From Psococerastis gibbosa (Eukaryota > Arthropoda > Insecta > Psocodea > Psocidae): 64,000 nucleotides of DNA. The translations under genes and the position numbers were made by a program. The DNA is taken from assembly GCA_963971405.1 (NCBI GenBank), contig OZ020490.1, forward strand, positions 11,084,874 through 11,148,873. The letters are read 5' to 3'. Position 1 is the stretch's first letter; the number at the start of each line of letters is the position of its first letter. Below, piece by piece: positions 51,045-63,405 of this stretch. The notes beneath the pieces are model-generated. The model was not told where the DNA came from. It saw nothing but the letters and a program-made list of their open reading frames with translations, and made no database searches.

Positions 51045-51670
51045 ATTTCTGTTAAATTATACAATCAAGTAATCAACAAGTACAGCAGGTAAATCAACAA
51101 GAAAGTATCAAGTAAAATCGTCAAAATATCGGTAAAATCAGGTAGTTCTGTCATTGTGACTGTGCTAGTGCCTCAGCGATAGTGTAGAAAGCTTTCTCTA
51201 AGAGATGGTCTCCAAGCAATTTATGGAAGTTAGTAGCATTTCTCGCCGCTCTCAGATCACTTGTGCGTTTTCTAAGGCAGGCTGTGCGTGGTGCTGGTCC
51301 TACAAGGTCTTTGCCTCATGTTGTAGGTGTGGGTGTCCCCATTTTGTTTAAATTATATTCGTCGCTGATACTGCAAAATGTCGTATGTTCAAAAATGAGA
51401 TTTAACGGTTAACAGACTATGGTGACCAAAATAAATGAATACACCTTGAAGCAAACGGTCGCTTGTCAGCAGCCAATAGGAAGGAAGCAATAAATTAAAA
51501 AAAAAAGATAAATAAGTAAGAGCAAAGTTAGACAGTTTTTTTCTCCTGAAAAGAAAGCTTTTTTCACATGCGACATTTTATATACGATATGTAAAATGAA
51601 TCTATATAATGTAAAGACTTGGGGCTGTCATAAATCTTAATGTTATGAAGTGAGAGCGACAACTGTGTGA
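51045..51670 (-). pseudogene. LINE C-terminal fragment, relative of 19160-19400
   Basis: It shares caatcaagtaatcaacaagt, ctctaagagatgg, ggcaggctgtgcgtggtgctgg and the downstream atgtaaagacttggggctgt, gaagtgagagcgacaactgt blocks with 19110-19480. The frame is more decayed. Confidence 0.7.
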
Positions 51671-52342
51671 CGGCTCACAATGTAAAACAAAATGTGTATG
51701 AATATTTCTTCAACCAGTGGCAATCGATAGTACATGTGAAATTTTATTTTTTACACGGGTTCAGTTTCCCCCGCTCGAATTGTCATCTTAGCCCAGCGAA
51801 TTCAGCTTATCAATAGACCAGAACTGAAATCACTGGACTACAGCGACAGACACCAAAAGAAACGTGATGCACAATTATTATGGTAATGACAATACATTTC
51901 AGGCTTCAGTGGGTGATGTTAAACATGCAAACAGCGGCACGCGGAAGAACCATTTATATGTACGTGCCCGCGTTTTTAAACGAACCACTACGCAGTCCAG
52001 CAATTTCTATTGCTACTGGAAATACTCAATACCACACTCCAGTACCCATCCGTAATATGGACGTGTCAGAAATTATCAAGGGGAAATTACCGAAAACCGG
52101 GGGTGATTAAGGGGTGGCTCCAAACAACGCTGGTAGAACAGCGGAAAGTGGAATCGGAAGTAAGTCAGCTAGTTTTACCTTAATCCGATCCATCCATGGC
52201 GGCTTGAATTCCACTTTCCCTAGCTATATCCCTGACGGTGGGAGCCTCGCTAGGACAGTACGCCAAAACAGAACAGTGTCTTAAATAAAACTATTACCTC
52301 ATTGTTTATTTGACATGATTCAGTGTATCACGGCTTTCTTAA
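51671..52342. other. Unassigned
   Basis: The plus open frames at 51864-52110 overlap each other and have no family resemblance. Confidence 0.4.
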
Positions 52343-52646
52343 GGAGAAGTTTAATGTTGACATTGGCCACCCCTGGATCACCCTAAAATAGGTTGGTTTA
52401 TATTTTTTTATTGAAGTTAATACATTAGTTATAAAGATTTTGCAGATGACTATTTTATGCGCTATATTATAATTAGGGGTTTTCATTTTTGTTGTTATTC
52501 ATAATTTTTCCATTAATCAGGTAAGTCAGTAAATTTCTGACACCCTGCACCAAAATTAGTATTAAAGTAAGTAAAGTATTAAATAAAATTAAACCAAGTT
52601 ATTTTGGAGTGATCTGGTCTAGTCAATGTCAACGACCAGTTTCCTC
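52343..52646. mobile_element. TTAA-flanked element related to family P2
   Basis: TTAA at 52339-52342 and 52647-52650. The ends ggagaagtttaatgttgaca and inverted gaggaaactggtcgttgaca are imperfect inverted repeats. Interior AT-rich. Confidence 0.65.
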
Positions 52647-52971
52647 TTAAAAGACAACAAAATCCAGTTCGGATTTTACTTTTTTATTTTCGGTTTCTTT
52701 ACTGGTTTCTTCTAACAGCCAGAACTAGGCGAAGAAACGCAAAGTAACTCTGGTTATGTTACAAGTTTACTTCTTTCTGCATGTCTCTTGTGGTCATACA
52801 ATTATTATTTTGTCATATTTATAAAACTTACCTTTTCGAGTCATTTTTTTAGTACAATGAGGACTGCCTATAGATTTATCGTCTTACCTGAAAACAAGAT
52901 TAAATTTTATATTAACTGAGCATTGGAAAGTCAATAACATATGGGACTACCACAACAAATGTCAAGACATG

Positions 52972-53166
52972 TAGCGTAGTGGTACGGACTCTGACTTTCA
53001 CCCGAAAGGTTGTTGGTTCGAGTCCCACACTGGCTACATTTTCGGAGGGCATGTAAAGCAGGCGGTCCCGGGTCATCCTAGTTGGGTGTAAGAGAGGGCT
53101 TTATAGCCCTAACTCCGCTAGGTTGGCTTAGTAATAGAAACAATAAAAGTCCTTATTTATTTATTT
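52972..53166 (+). mobile_element. tRNA-derived SINE S1
   Basis: Plus orientation: gacatgtagcgtagtggtac head, exact B box ggttcgagtccc, a short deletion in the body, then agtccttatttatttatttt tail. Confidence 0.88.
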
Positions 53167-53636
53167 TAATAGTTTTTTGTACACATCAAATCCAATAATT
53201 ATGACCAATCTGAGTTAGAGAGAGAGGTACAAATCATGTTTACAAATGCTCAGAAACATTTCTTCTATTTGTCCTGATATTTTTGACGACTCAACGATTG
53301 ATGTAACATGAGGTATTTTTTATTTTTACACTTATAAGGCTTTGCCCTCCCATTTTCTCTTAACAACTATTTATTTGTTTTCATATATAGTATTTTCATG
53401 GACGTAAGGTAGGTGTGGAAGGCTGTGGCAGCCTGGCCTAATTGGGGCGGTTCTATTGATAAAATTATTGTCCGTGTTCTCGGTTGTAGGACTCAACAAG
53501 GCCAAAAATGAGAACAAGATACAAATACAAGACACAAGAAAACACACGCTACCATAAGCTAAGTATGACGACCCTGGATGGCTGGTGGCCCACCCTGCTA
53601 CCCAGGGTCGCTCTAAGGTCCACTCTTCACTCAATA
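53167..53636. other. Unassigned
   Basis: The minus open frame at 53371-53634 has no family resemblance. Confidence 0.4.
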
Positions 53637-54442
53637 GGGGTCTTCACAGTGTTCGTGTTATCGAGTTATACCTAGTTAAGTGTGTTATATCAAGTAAAGT
53701 TAACACACCGATAACCCGATAACCAAGCTAATCAGCGTGCTATCCTAAACGCACTTCCAAATTGGTTAATTGTGCTATTTAGCTTGCGCTGCGATCAGGT
53801 TTGACCCCCGCCATCTTCGTTTTTGTTGATTGATTTGAAACACGCGTTTAAAAATTTGTAGTATTCAAATCTATTCGTATAATCACAAGCAATTACCGTA
53901 AATACTTAAAATTATTATAACCAAAATGAACAAAAAATATAAACAAATGTGGCACTAGAATAGAGTTCTGCCACTTTCTTTAAAACCGTGCCACGAACGT
54001 CTGCCAACTACCACGTAAAGCCGGCCGCCACACCAAGTTGAATCCAGTGGACCAGAGCAGGTTCAAAGCTGCAGATAGCATGGTCGTGTGCACAGTGCCA
54101 GTAGGGAAGCATGGTAGGACTTGTCCTGGTCACGTCCGAACTAATCGTGTGACTTCACTGTGTTTCCCAAGTGGTTCGGAATCCACTATAATCAGGAGGT
54201 CCTATGGGCTGGCATAGGACAGTCAAGTCGGGTCGCTTTATGGGCCCAAATATGAGGCCTAAGTTGTCATTAACCCGACAAACACTACTACTACTATGTG
54301 TGTGACTACCACGTTGTTTACACTGTTAAATGTTTTTGATATAGCATGATACCTCCCTCCAGAGGTCCACTCACGATTGTGTGTTAACTTGGATAGCACA
54401 TCTAACTCGATAACCCGATAACACCAACACTGTGAAGACCCC
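53637..54442. mobile_element. TA-flanked DNA transposon family D, copy 2, carrying a nested retroposon
   Basis: The ends ggggtcttcacagtgttcgt and inverse lie between TA at 53635-53636 and 54443-54444. The interior is inverted relative to 22121-22637. The extra length is largely the insertion at 54017-54304. Confidence 0.88.
54017..54304 (+). mobile_element. Retroposon family R copy with 10-bp target duplication
   Basis: The direct repeat actaccacgt flanks it (54007-54016, 54305-54314). Comparison with the unoccupied family D copy at 22121 confirms the site. It ends in a (CTA)n tract and contains no open frame. Confidence 0.88.
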
Positions 54443-54466
54443 TAATATTTCTAATTCCTAATAGAT

Positions 54467-55333
54467 TTTGCTTTCCAATTTATACGTAGTATAAGGAAAG
54501 CTTTGTGACGGTCGAAATTTTCGATTCCGAGATTCAACGGATTTACACGTTTTAAGGTCCCAGAAACCCAAGAAAATGGCTTTTACGAAATGTCTGCCTG
54601 TGTGTCGTTCTGTCTGTCTGTCTGTCTGTGCGTCGATTTCCGGGCAAACTACTTGGTCGATTTTGATGAAATTCGGCATGTAGGTTCACAAAAATCATAC
54701 CTCGGAACATTTTTTTATTTGGGGGTAACTTAATTTGGGAGGGTTTTATTCTCAAAAAACTCCAAAAAAACGTCTAAAAAAATTATTTCTAAAAACGGCT
54801 CCAACGATTTCTTGTAAATTCACATATATTGTAGTCGTTATTAATGTTAACGAGATGCGGGGGGTCGCTTGCCCCTTGATAGGTTGCTTCTGGGGGTAAA
54901 AAAATAAAAATAACTAAATTTTAATGAAAAATGACTAAAAAACCATTTTTCTGCGAAACCTTTCTATCGATAATTTCTACCTTCAGGCATGTTTTAGGTG
55001 TTAAATTGAGTAACGAAACGGGACAGGTTGCTTTCCCAGAAAAGTATTTGGTTTTGTAAAAAAAAAATGTTTTTTTGAAAAAATGATAGAAAATTCACGC
55101 TCAAATGCATTGCGTGCCCTGCCAGTATTGCTATGTGGTAATGTGTTGGTCTGACCTATCTAGAATTTACCTCACCTCCAGTGACGTTAGATGGACACCC
55201 CCCCCCCCCCCCCCCGAGATATCGGAAATTTAACCATTGGAAAATTATTTACCATGAAATTACTGATTTTCTCTATCTACTAATTTTGATAAATTGGAAA
55301 GCATGTTCGAGGAAACTCGGACCGGTTCTTTTT
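54467..55333 (+). repeat. Interspersed repeat family A, longest copy
   Basis: Complete from ttgctttccaatttatacgt to gaaactcggaccggttcttt, with the TGTC tract at about 54596-54632 and a C run at 55198-55215. It is over 85% similar by eye to 37814-38566. Confidence 0.85.
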
Positions 55334-55376
55334 GTATGTTATACGACCAAAGTGACCGTAGCAGCAGGCATATTTT

Positions 55377-56210
55377 AGGGAGATTCATCTACCTATTGAG
55401 ATGGCGACCAATGTTCGACTTTCGGAAAATTTCTTCACAACTTTTCATTTCATGACCCCCTGAGCCTAAAACCACCCTCCGTTCAAAATGTTATATATAT
55501 ATCGATTTTAGGAAACACTCTAACTTCCGTAAATATTATCCGATTTGAATGAAACTTGGCACAAAAATTGATCATACAAATGCCTCGATCGAGTTCGTGC
55601 AGAAACACAACACTTCATGTTGAAACACAGTAATGGGTATATCAAGAGAACTATGTTTTTAGGGAGATTCATCTACCTATTGAGATGGCGACCATTGTTC
55701 GACTTTCGGAAAATTTCTTCACAACTTTTCATTTCATGACCTGAGCCTAAAACCACCCTCCGTTCAAAATGTTATATATATAAATATGTATATCGATTTT
55801 AGGAAACACTCTAACTTCCGTAAATATTATCATATTTGGATGAAACTTGGCACAAAAATTGATCATATAAATGCCTTGATCGAGTTCGTTAACCAGCTAG
55901 ATCCACTATTTAGTTATAAGATGGCGGCCGATTGAAAACTTATATAATTCATATCTCAGTCAATATTGGTCGCAGAGGAATGAATTAAAATCTGACTGAA
56001 AGATCGTATTATTATCTACGATAATGGTAATCTACACTTTACGACAAATTAACGATTTCAAGATGACGTCCAGTCAAAGTAAAAATAATTTAATAAGTAA
56101 AAGTTCATAGTCGTCATAGTTTGGAACACAAGAGTGTTTTGTGTGTTGATGTTGTGATCGGGAAAATAATGAAGTTTTTTTTATTTTCTATTACACATAG
56201 CGTCAGGGGC
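55377..56210 (+). repeat. Repeat family E, two partial copies in tandem
   Basis: Copy 1 (55377-55595) and copy 2 (55661-56210) both begin agggagattcatctacctat. They are separated by the 65-bp segment identical to 9242-9306. Copy 2 continues through caagatggcggccgattgaa and gtcgcagaggaatgaattaa. A third copy is at 62975-63405. Confidence 0.82.
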
Positions 56211-56519
56211 GTAAAGTTGGGTGGGGGAGGGGGGCACGGTCCAACTTGCCCCCCCCCCCAGCTCCTTTTGGCTTTACCCCCCCCCCCCAGCTTCGAGCAT
56301 TGTAAGACGTGGTTCTTACTTCATAGTCCCCTTTACAGCAATATGAATATAAGCATTCTTTTTTTAGCTTTGTAAAATCTACAGCTATACTTTACAACTA
56401 TTAAAAAATGCGTAAAACTCTACAATTTTTCTATTATATTATCAATTTTTTCTTCAATCCTGCCTGATGACGTCATAAGGTCTACTTAGTTTTGCCCCCG
56501 CCATCATTCTAAAACTTTA

Positions 56520-56595
56520 CGCCTCTGGGTAGCGTAGAGGAAAAGCAGGGTCTGCGGAATCTCCCTACACCTGATCGGCCATAGCCGAAAGGGAT
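56520..56595 (+). repeat. Repeat fragment shared with 63853-63925
   Basis: It shares the blocks gcagggtctgcggaatctcc and ctacacctgatcggcc, then gccgaaagggatttt. In both places it lies within 1 kb downstream of a family E copy. Confidence 0.75.
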
Positions 56596-57374
56596 TTTTT
56601 TAAATACAAATCCCCCATTAGAGAACACTCTGTACATTTCATTAAGCCAAAACACGTAAGCCTTCATGTAAACCAACATAATATAAAGTGATAACCACAT
56701 GGTTATCTCCCCCACATGGCAAACACAGCCATATGGCCTATTACTATCTCCATGCCAAAACAACTATTCGCCCACCTGAACTAACAGCTCGATTAAAACA
56801 ACACGAAAGGGGTGAGGGGGGATGCTAATATTCTATGACCATTACAGCCTCCGGGGGCAAGACGTCTATGTGCTAAGCAGGCATAATCAACAAAGCATTA
56901 GAAATGACAAGAGTTCAACTACCCATTATGGAGTTGGTGCAGTCTGAAAATGTTTAATCTCCCAAAAGTATAATTATTCTCCTTGTTTATTATGGAGAAA
57001 TTTTAACTAATTTCAACTACCCATATAGCCAAATGAATTGGTGCAGTCACAAATAGATTACAGTCAGAAAAAGTTTAATCCACCAAAAGTCTGTTTTTTT
57101 CCTAGTTTATTATTGAGAAATTTTAACTATTTAAACTAATTTTAACTAATTTCCACTACCCATGTAGGCAGTAGAGTTGATGCAGTCCGAAAAAGTTTAA
57201 TTTTCCAAAAGTATGATTTTTTCCTTGTTTAAATTAAATTAAAATTAGATGGGCTTTGGTGTAGTGCAGGGGTCGGTGACGAGAGGCTCACGAGAAACAT
57301 GGCTCATTGGGTGCGGTGTTCCGCTTATGCAAGTTTTCGAATAAACAAAATGTTCCAAAGGCGGCACATACGTA
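56596..57374. other. Unassigned with possible hAT end at 57270
   Basis: At 57270 caggggtcggtgacgaga resembles a hAT left end. It is cut by a family G-related element. Three degenerate repeats of a ttcaactacccat / cagtc.gaaaaagtttaat block occur at 56930-57225. Confidence 0.4.
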
Positions 57375-57754
57375 CATCGTCAATGAAAATTATGAAATTG
57401 AAGGACATTTCAATTTTTCATTGATGGGGCCATTCCACGTGTCAAAAATTGACAATTTCCTATTGAAACGTATGCGCCAAATGTTTGAAATTTGTTTGCA
57501 TTTGTTTTTTGAAATTTGGTTTGTATTTGTTTTCTTCGTACACTTATTATTTTTAATAAAACCTAATAATAGTAGGAGATCCGAAGTAAGATCGACCTTC
57601 ACCGATCTGTTTAATGGATGAAAACTGTTTTTTAAAAAAAATCAATTAAAATAGTTGTACTTGACATATCCCATGACGTCATTTTTTAATTTTAGTTTGT
57701 TTGTTTGTTTGTGATTTTACTCTATGATCAATTTTATCAATGGCATAGAGTAAA
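57375..57754. mobile_element. MITE family G relative, decayed
   Basis: It contains the gtcaatgaaaattatgaaat, gaaggacatttcaatttttc and tttgtatttgttttcttcgt blocks of 19834-20298 (reverse) and 25345-25795 (same orientation). Terminal GGCG motifs are lost. Confidence 0.7.
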
Positions 57755-58504
57755 CAGAGGACCCAACAAGCAATCATAGGAAATTGAAAAAATGCGAAAA
57801 GAAGACATGTAAAACATAGTTCACTAAAAGCCCTGAAGGGCAGCAATGAAAAGCTACTTTTAACAACCCTGTGCGACTAACAATGTATAAATAAAAAAAT
57901 GTACGAATAGACATAAAAGCCCAGAATACACGGAATAATAATCCCTACGACGACACCAAGCAAGCTAGGCTTTCACGTAGCACACATTACTGCAGTAGCT
58001 TATGCGGCATGCTAAATACTCATACGTATCTTACTGCGCAGCTGTACTAATACACGAATATATACGATATAAGTTTACTGCGGCATGGCAACACTGCTTT
58101 AACGTAAAGTACATAATCCAATTCTTTCACTACATCCATCTGTGATTACAAATTTAATTATGGGCAACAACGTGAACTGATTAAATGGATATCATTCATG
58201 AACGCAGATTAATCGAGATAACTATAAAGCTATGGCAATTACTAAGGCGCCCATATTCATCACCGGCCCGATCCAGCGAAGCAAGCCAAACTGTAACTGC
58301 TTGTTATATACAGAGGGCGTTGATTGAGTATAGCATTTGAACCCTCCCCCCCCCCCCTTGCCTGGGAAACAGAAAATATAGGGGTACGGTATTGAAATGG
58401 AGACTTTATAACCACCAAATAAGTATGAGTAGGCTCTGAAATTTTGAATGAAGTAAAAATCACAATTTAGGCAGCATTGTGAAATATAATATACTCAAAA
58501 TTAA
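57755..58504. other. Unassigned
   Basis: C run at 58347-58358. No gene or repeat was recognised. Confidence 0.35.
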
Positions 58505-58675
58505 GGACTTCGATGGCGTAGTGGTAGCTTGTTCGTACTTGTGTGAGTCTCTACATATCATGCGATCGGTGACTTGTCCCAACTCAACACAGGTATTACC
58601 TACAGAGGCAACTGAAGAGGTTATTCAGATACATTCATTACATCGTTAGTATGCGAATAATTTTTCCCTTTTTTT
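58505..58675 (+). mobile_element. SINE-like repeat (family S2), copy 2
   Basis: The A-box-like gatggcgtagtggtagcttg, then gatcggtgacttgtc, and a body ending attcattacatcgttagtat match 34200-34395 in block order. Confidence 0.6.
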
Positions 58676-59399
58676 ATTACAAATAAAATAAGTTTTTGTA
58701 TTTTTGCACACACAAGGGTTGGGGACTGATTTATTAGGTTCTGCAGGGTTTTCTCCTCTTCACTCTCCTCCAGAAGAGAGCATTAGGGAGTACCTGTTTG
58801 CTGGAGGAATAAGCAAAACTATGTGGGGTTAAGGTATTTACCTGTACCATCCTGCATTTAACCCTACATCGGCGCTTCTGGCTACCCAAGCAGTTCCTGA
58901 CACAGAAAGCTAACAAAAGAAAACACAAAAATGAAAAGACATACCAGACCGAAAAATAATATACCAGCACCAGTTTCATATGCCAGATGAACATTTAGTT
59001 ATAAAATGTCAACCTGCACAACAAAGCATTCGTGTCAGAACGCAGCCATAAAACCAGGTACATGTACCTAGATAAGATAAGGCTTAACTTTAATGTTAAA
59101 AGAACCATGTAGAACCCAGCTATATACGGCGATAAGAGAAGAATGGCTGCTTAGGGCTGTAATGGCGGCGCATTGTTGCCAGGTCTCCATTTCTAATAAT
59201 CGGATGCACAACACAAATCCTTTGTTTTTTTTCAATAGCCTGTAAAATGTTTAGAGAAGAAAAAGTACATGTAGAACAACGCACTATGTATTATATTTGT
59301 ATAAGAGCATTTCTTCAACATCTGCTCACATTTATGGCTCTGTGATAGATATTTCTCATAAATTTGACTTAGTGCAAAAAAAGTGTAGTGGGAGTATCC
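58676..59399. other. Unassigned
   Basis: The minus open frame at 58734-58994 has no family resemblance. Confidence 0.35.
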
Positions 59400-59665
59400 G
59401 ATTGGCTCTCAAGAAGGTATCATCGCGTGGCTGTAGACTGTTATCAATACGGCGGCCAGTGTAGCCGGCACAAGATAAGTACGCAATTTCGCTGGGTAAA
59501 TAGCCGGCACAAGCTAAGAACAGAGTTTTGACCGGGTGCAGGTTCTGCTATGTTGCAATGTCTAAGACTTCGATATTTTTTACTTATCTCTGATAGTTGG
59601 CTAATGGTTAACGGGTGCCCCGCCCCGTAAGGGATATTATGGCTCCCGCCGTTCCAGTTAATATA
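59400..59665. repeat. Fragment of TTAA-flanked family Q
   Basis: It shares gttttgaccgggtgcaggtt, ctgctatgttgcaatg and tctgatagttggctaatggt with the interior of 31616-32306, in inverted orientation. The termini are not present. Confidence 0.65.
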
Positions 59666-60035
59666 TTTCTATGATCTTGACTGAGTAGCCAAACAAAAAG
59701 AAAGATGAACGCATACATCGTACCCCCTCCCATGACCCACCTAAATACTGCCCAGGTCATGAACCTAACAGCAGCAACCTTCGGAGAGTAGCGGAACAAC
59801 AGCATCGAGAGAGGAGCAACCAACAAGACACAAGGACGCATGGGCCCCTACGTTTACATGAACGAAATGGAAGGTCGAGGTCACCGGAAGACCCAACTGA
59901 TGGGGGGGGATATCCTAATACACACCAGCCCATGTTCCCAGAATTGGCCAATATCAACAACAATGAGTGGTCGGATCGTAGTGACCTAATTATTAGGCAA
60001 AACTGAAGTAGATGGCGGTTTTAAATCTTTTATAA
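59666..60035. other. Unassigned
   Basis: The minus open frames at 59608-59963 overlap and lack family resemblance. Confidence 0.35.
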
Positions 60036-60570
60036 GCCTTTTTTGCTTTGTGATGGTTGACATTTTGAGATTTCAGTGGATTTACTCGTTTTGAGTTACC
60101 AGGAACCCCAAAAAGTGGTTGTTACGAAATGTCTGTCTGTCTGTTCGTCGATTTGTGGGAAAACTATTTCGATTAAATTTGGCATGTAGGTTCTCAAAAT
60201 TATGTCTCGGGACCCTTTTTTTTTCTTTAGGGCTAAAACAATTTTGGGAGGTTTCACCATCAAAAAAAATCAAAAAAATTCAAAAATGGCTCCAACGATT
60301 TCCTTTAAATTTACATACTGTATGTATCCGTTATTAATGTTAACAAAACGCAATAGATCACTTGCCCCTTAATAGTGTGGTTCTGGGGTAAAAATGTAAG
60401 ACTCGATTTTTATGAGAAATTACTAAAAAAAACTTTTTCTATCTATGTTTTTTAACTTTAGGTATGCTTTTAGTTTGGTTCTGGGGGTAAAAATATAAGA
60501 CTCGATTTTTATGAGAAATTACTAAAAAAAACTTTTTCTATCGATGTTTTTTAACTTCAGGTATGCTTTA
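60036..60570 (+). repeat. Interspersed repeat family A, diverged copy with internal duplication
   Basis: It has the tgtctgtctgtctgttcgtc tract and the usual order. Its right part, ttctggggtaaaaatgtaag ... ttttttaactt, is tandemly duplicated (60370-60460 and 60478-60562). Confidence 0.75.
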
Positions 60571-61335
60571 AGTAACAGGTAGGAAAAAAGAACAAATCTT
60601 CACAAAATAAATAGGAAAAATATCTAATTACGCCTTACAATCAACTTAGCAGAAACAATGTACAGACAAACAGCATTACCCCTAAACAAGGAAACAAAAA
60701 GAATACTATCAGAAAGATTGCAATTACATGCTTACATGCATGCATAAGTTATTACAGCTTTCTTTAGCACGTAATAATAACATACTGTATATAATCCAGA
60801 AAAGGAAAGCAAGAACACTATTACAATGGCTACTGCGCCCCTCGCCCATAACACAAACAGCTATAACTCACTAAGTGACATATTAAATACAAAATATTAA
60901 CGAAAAAAACGTCCCGTTTGCGGACTTCACCCTATTTCCCTACTCATTTTTTTACAGTAGCTGGGAGAAGAAAGGATACTGCCGTTTATGTTGCAATCCC
61001 TTAACGTGCAGCGGACCAACTGCTACTGCGGATTTCAAGAAAAACTTAAAAAGTAAATAAAGGAACCAGTTTAGTACTGAAGAGCTCGAAGCCACGTTAA
61101 AAGTACGGAGGTCGTTCATATAGAATTCCATTATGCATGTTATACATGCAGTCTCTTCGTAGCAGTGACACTGAGCAAGGGGCACAATAGACCCACTAGA
61201 CACAAAAATGTACCCCCAAACCAGACAATGAAAAGGTCTTCACAATGTCTGAGTTAAGCCGCGGTCTGACTAGGCTGTATAGCAGCCGCTACTAACCAGC
61301 CGTTGGTAATATTGTCCGCTTGTTAGAAGTGTTAA
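60571..61335. other. Unassigned
   Basis: No gene or repeat was recognised. Confidence 0.35.
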
Positions 61336-61730
61336 GAGGATATGCTACGTAGAAAAATAGCACAACAAAATTTGTTGTTTTTATTGGTATTTTATTTTTT
61401 ATGTAATAAACAAAGCATGTCATTAAAAATTTGGCTCATGGAAGTTGTAGAAGACTGCTTCATGCATCATGTAATAGGAAATATTAAATTTTTGGTACCT
61501 TAGTTCTTTCATAAATACCAGAACGGACTAAAATTATGCGTATTCTGGGATTTTTGGAAGAACTACAAAACCAAAAAGTAAAAATACCAGATTATATGAT
61601 GCACGAAGTAGTCTTCTACAACTTCCATGAGCCAAATCTTTAATGAATTGTTTTGTTAATTAAATAAAAAATAAAAAGTCCATAAAAACAACAAATTCTG
61701 GGGTGCTCATTTTCTACGAAGCATGTCCTC
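61336..61730. mobile_element. Palindromic TTAA-flanked element (family P2), intact copy
   Basis: TTAA at 61332-61335 and 61731-61734. The ends gaggatatgctacgtagaaa and inverted gaggacatgcttcgtagaaa match. Arms with aagttgtagaagactgcttc and inverse are shared with 39185-39495. Confidence 0.88.
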
Positions 61731-61734
61731 TTAA

Positions 61735-62974
61735 GGCTGCGGTATAGTATTTGAATTTGGCAAAAGCGCGGGAAAAAGTGGAGATATCGGCTTTTGATAC
61801 TGAAAGAAGAAACTACAACCACATGTGACACAGACAGATGTCCCCTCATTCATCCTTTGTCCGAAATCCGAATTGTCCCTGAGGCCCGCGGTGAGAGGCC
61901 CAACCTTTTGAAATTTGAAACAGCTTGTATACCATACCTGGACCTGGTTACTATGCGTCTATGCGGTGCCTGAGCGCTCAGGCTTCAGCCCTGAATTTTA
62001 TTACTTCAGCATTCTCTTATTCTCTATTCAATAATATTGGCTGGGCTGAGTTGCATAGTGATTAATGAATGCAATTCGATAATAATCATTTCAGTTAGCT
62101 AAAATGGGGAGGATACCTATTTTGTATACTACTAGTAACATAATATGGCATTGTAATGTATAACCTACTGTTATAATTATAACTGTGAAGTGTAAATCTA
62201 TTGTACAGAACATTTAAGGCTGGCAAATATACATGGCAAATATACATATTTCACTCCTGAGAAACGGTGTGAATTGGTAACAGTGGTCTATTTTTAAAAA
62301 AAGTAATTGATAAACCAGAAAACAACACAGAATTACAATATTATCTAGGTATATTTTACGTTCCCCCGTCAAAACATACGATTATACCGTATGTTTTACC
62401 CACCACAAAATTATCAAATTAAATGTGGACATTGTTCACTAGAAATACGTAGCCAGGATTTTATTTCGGAGGAGGCTAACTACTAAGGGGCCGGGGGGGG
62501 GGGGGGGGGGGGGTATGGAATATCCCCAGTAAAACGGCGGGTCCGCAAAAACACACAGTTTCAGCAGTTTTAGTGTTTTTAGAGGGAGGAAAAAATTACA
62601 GGTGAAACATTAAACTGAACAATGCAATTTTTTTACATTTGGGGGGGGGGGGCTTCAGCCCCCAAAGCCCCCTCCCTACGTGCCTGTTTCCAAGCAAACA
62701 AAAACTATATCTTACACTCTATGCAGTACCAGCCTGCTATTTTATTGTCGGTACGGCCTACAGTACCACAGCATTGTATTCAATTAATTATTATTATTTA
62801 CAATTAATGTATCATGCATACATATGTTTACAGACAATAGATAACATATTATCCTACAGTTTAGACATTGGCGTAAATTCCCTAAATTGGGGGGGGGCGG
62901 CTTTAAGACCTAGACTTAGATTCATTACTCATTCACTTCTGAAGTCTGCCTGTATCGCATATTATGTGACTTTT
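61735..62974. other. Unassigned with long poly-G
   Basis: A 21-base G run at 62493-62513, more G runs at 62641-62652 and 62888-62896. No gene. Confidence 0.5.
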
Positions 62975-63405
62975 ATCTTCCTAATGAGATGGCGACCAAT
63001 GGTTCGACTTCTGGAAAATTCCTTCACAACTTTTCATTTCATGATCCCCTGATCATACAAATGTCTTGATTGATCACACAAATGGAGCTTGTTAACCAGC
63101 TAGATCCACTATTTCGTTACAAGATGGCGGCCGATTGAAACCTTATATAATTCATATCACAGTTAATATTGGTCGCAGAGGAATGAATTAAACTTTGACT
63201 GAAAACCCGTATTATTAACTACGATAATGGTAATCAACACTTTTTACGACAAATCAATCATTTCAAGATGGCATCCAGTCAAAGTGAAAATAATTTTATA
63301 AGTAAAAGCTCATAGTCGGAATTGTGGTTCGAAATTTGGAACACAAGAGTGTTTTGTGTGTTGATGTTGTGATCGGAAAAATAACGAAGTATTTTTTATT
63401 TTTTA
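62975..63405 (+). repeat. Repeat family E, copy 3
   Basis: It shares gagatggcgaccaat, ttcacaacttttcatttcat, agatccactattt.gtta and the gtcgcagaggaatgaattaa block with 55661-56210. Confidence 0.82.

Noticed and set aside
59608-59963. Overlapping hydrophobic minus frames
   Set aside because: Partly cover a family Q repeat fragment; no conserved motif.
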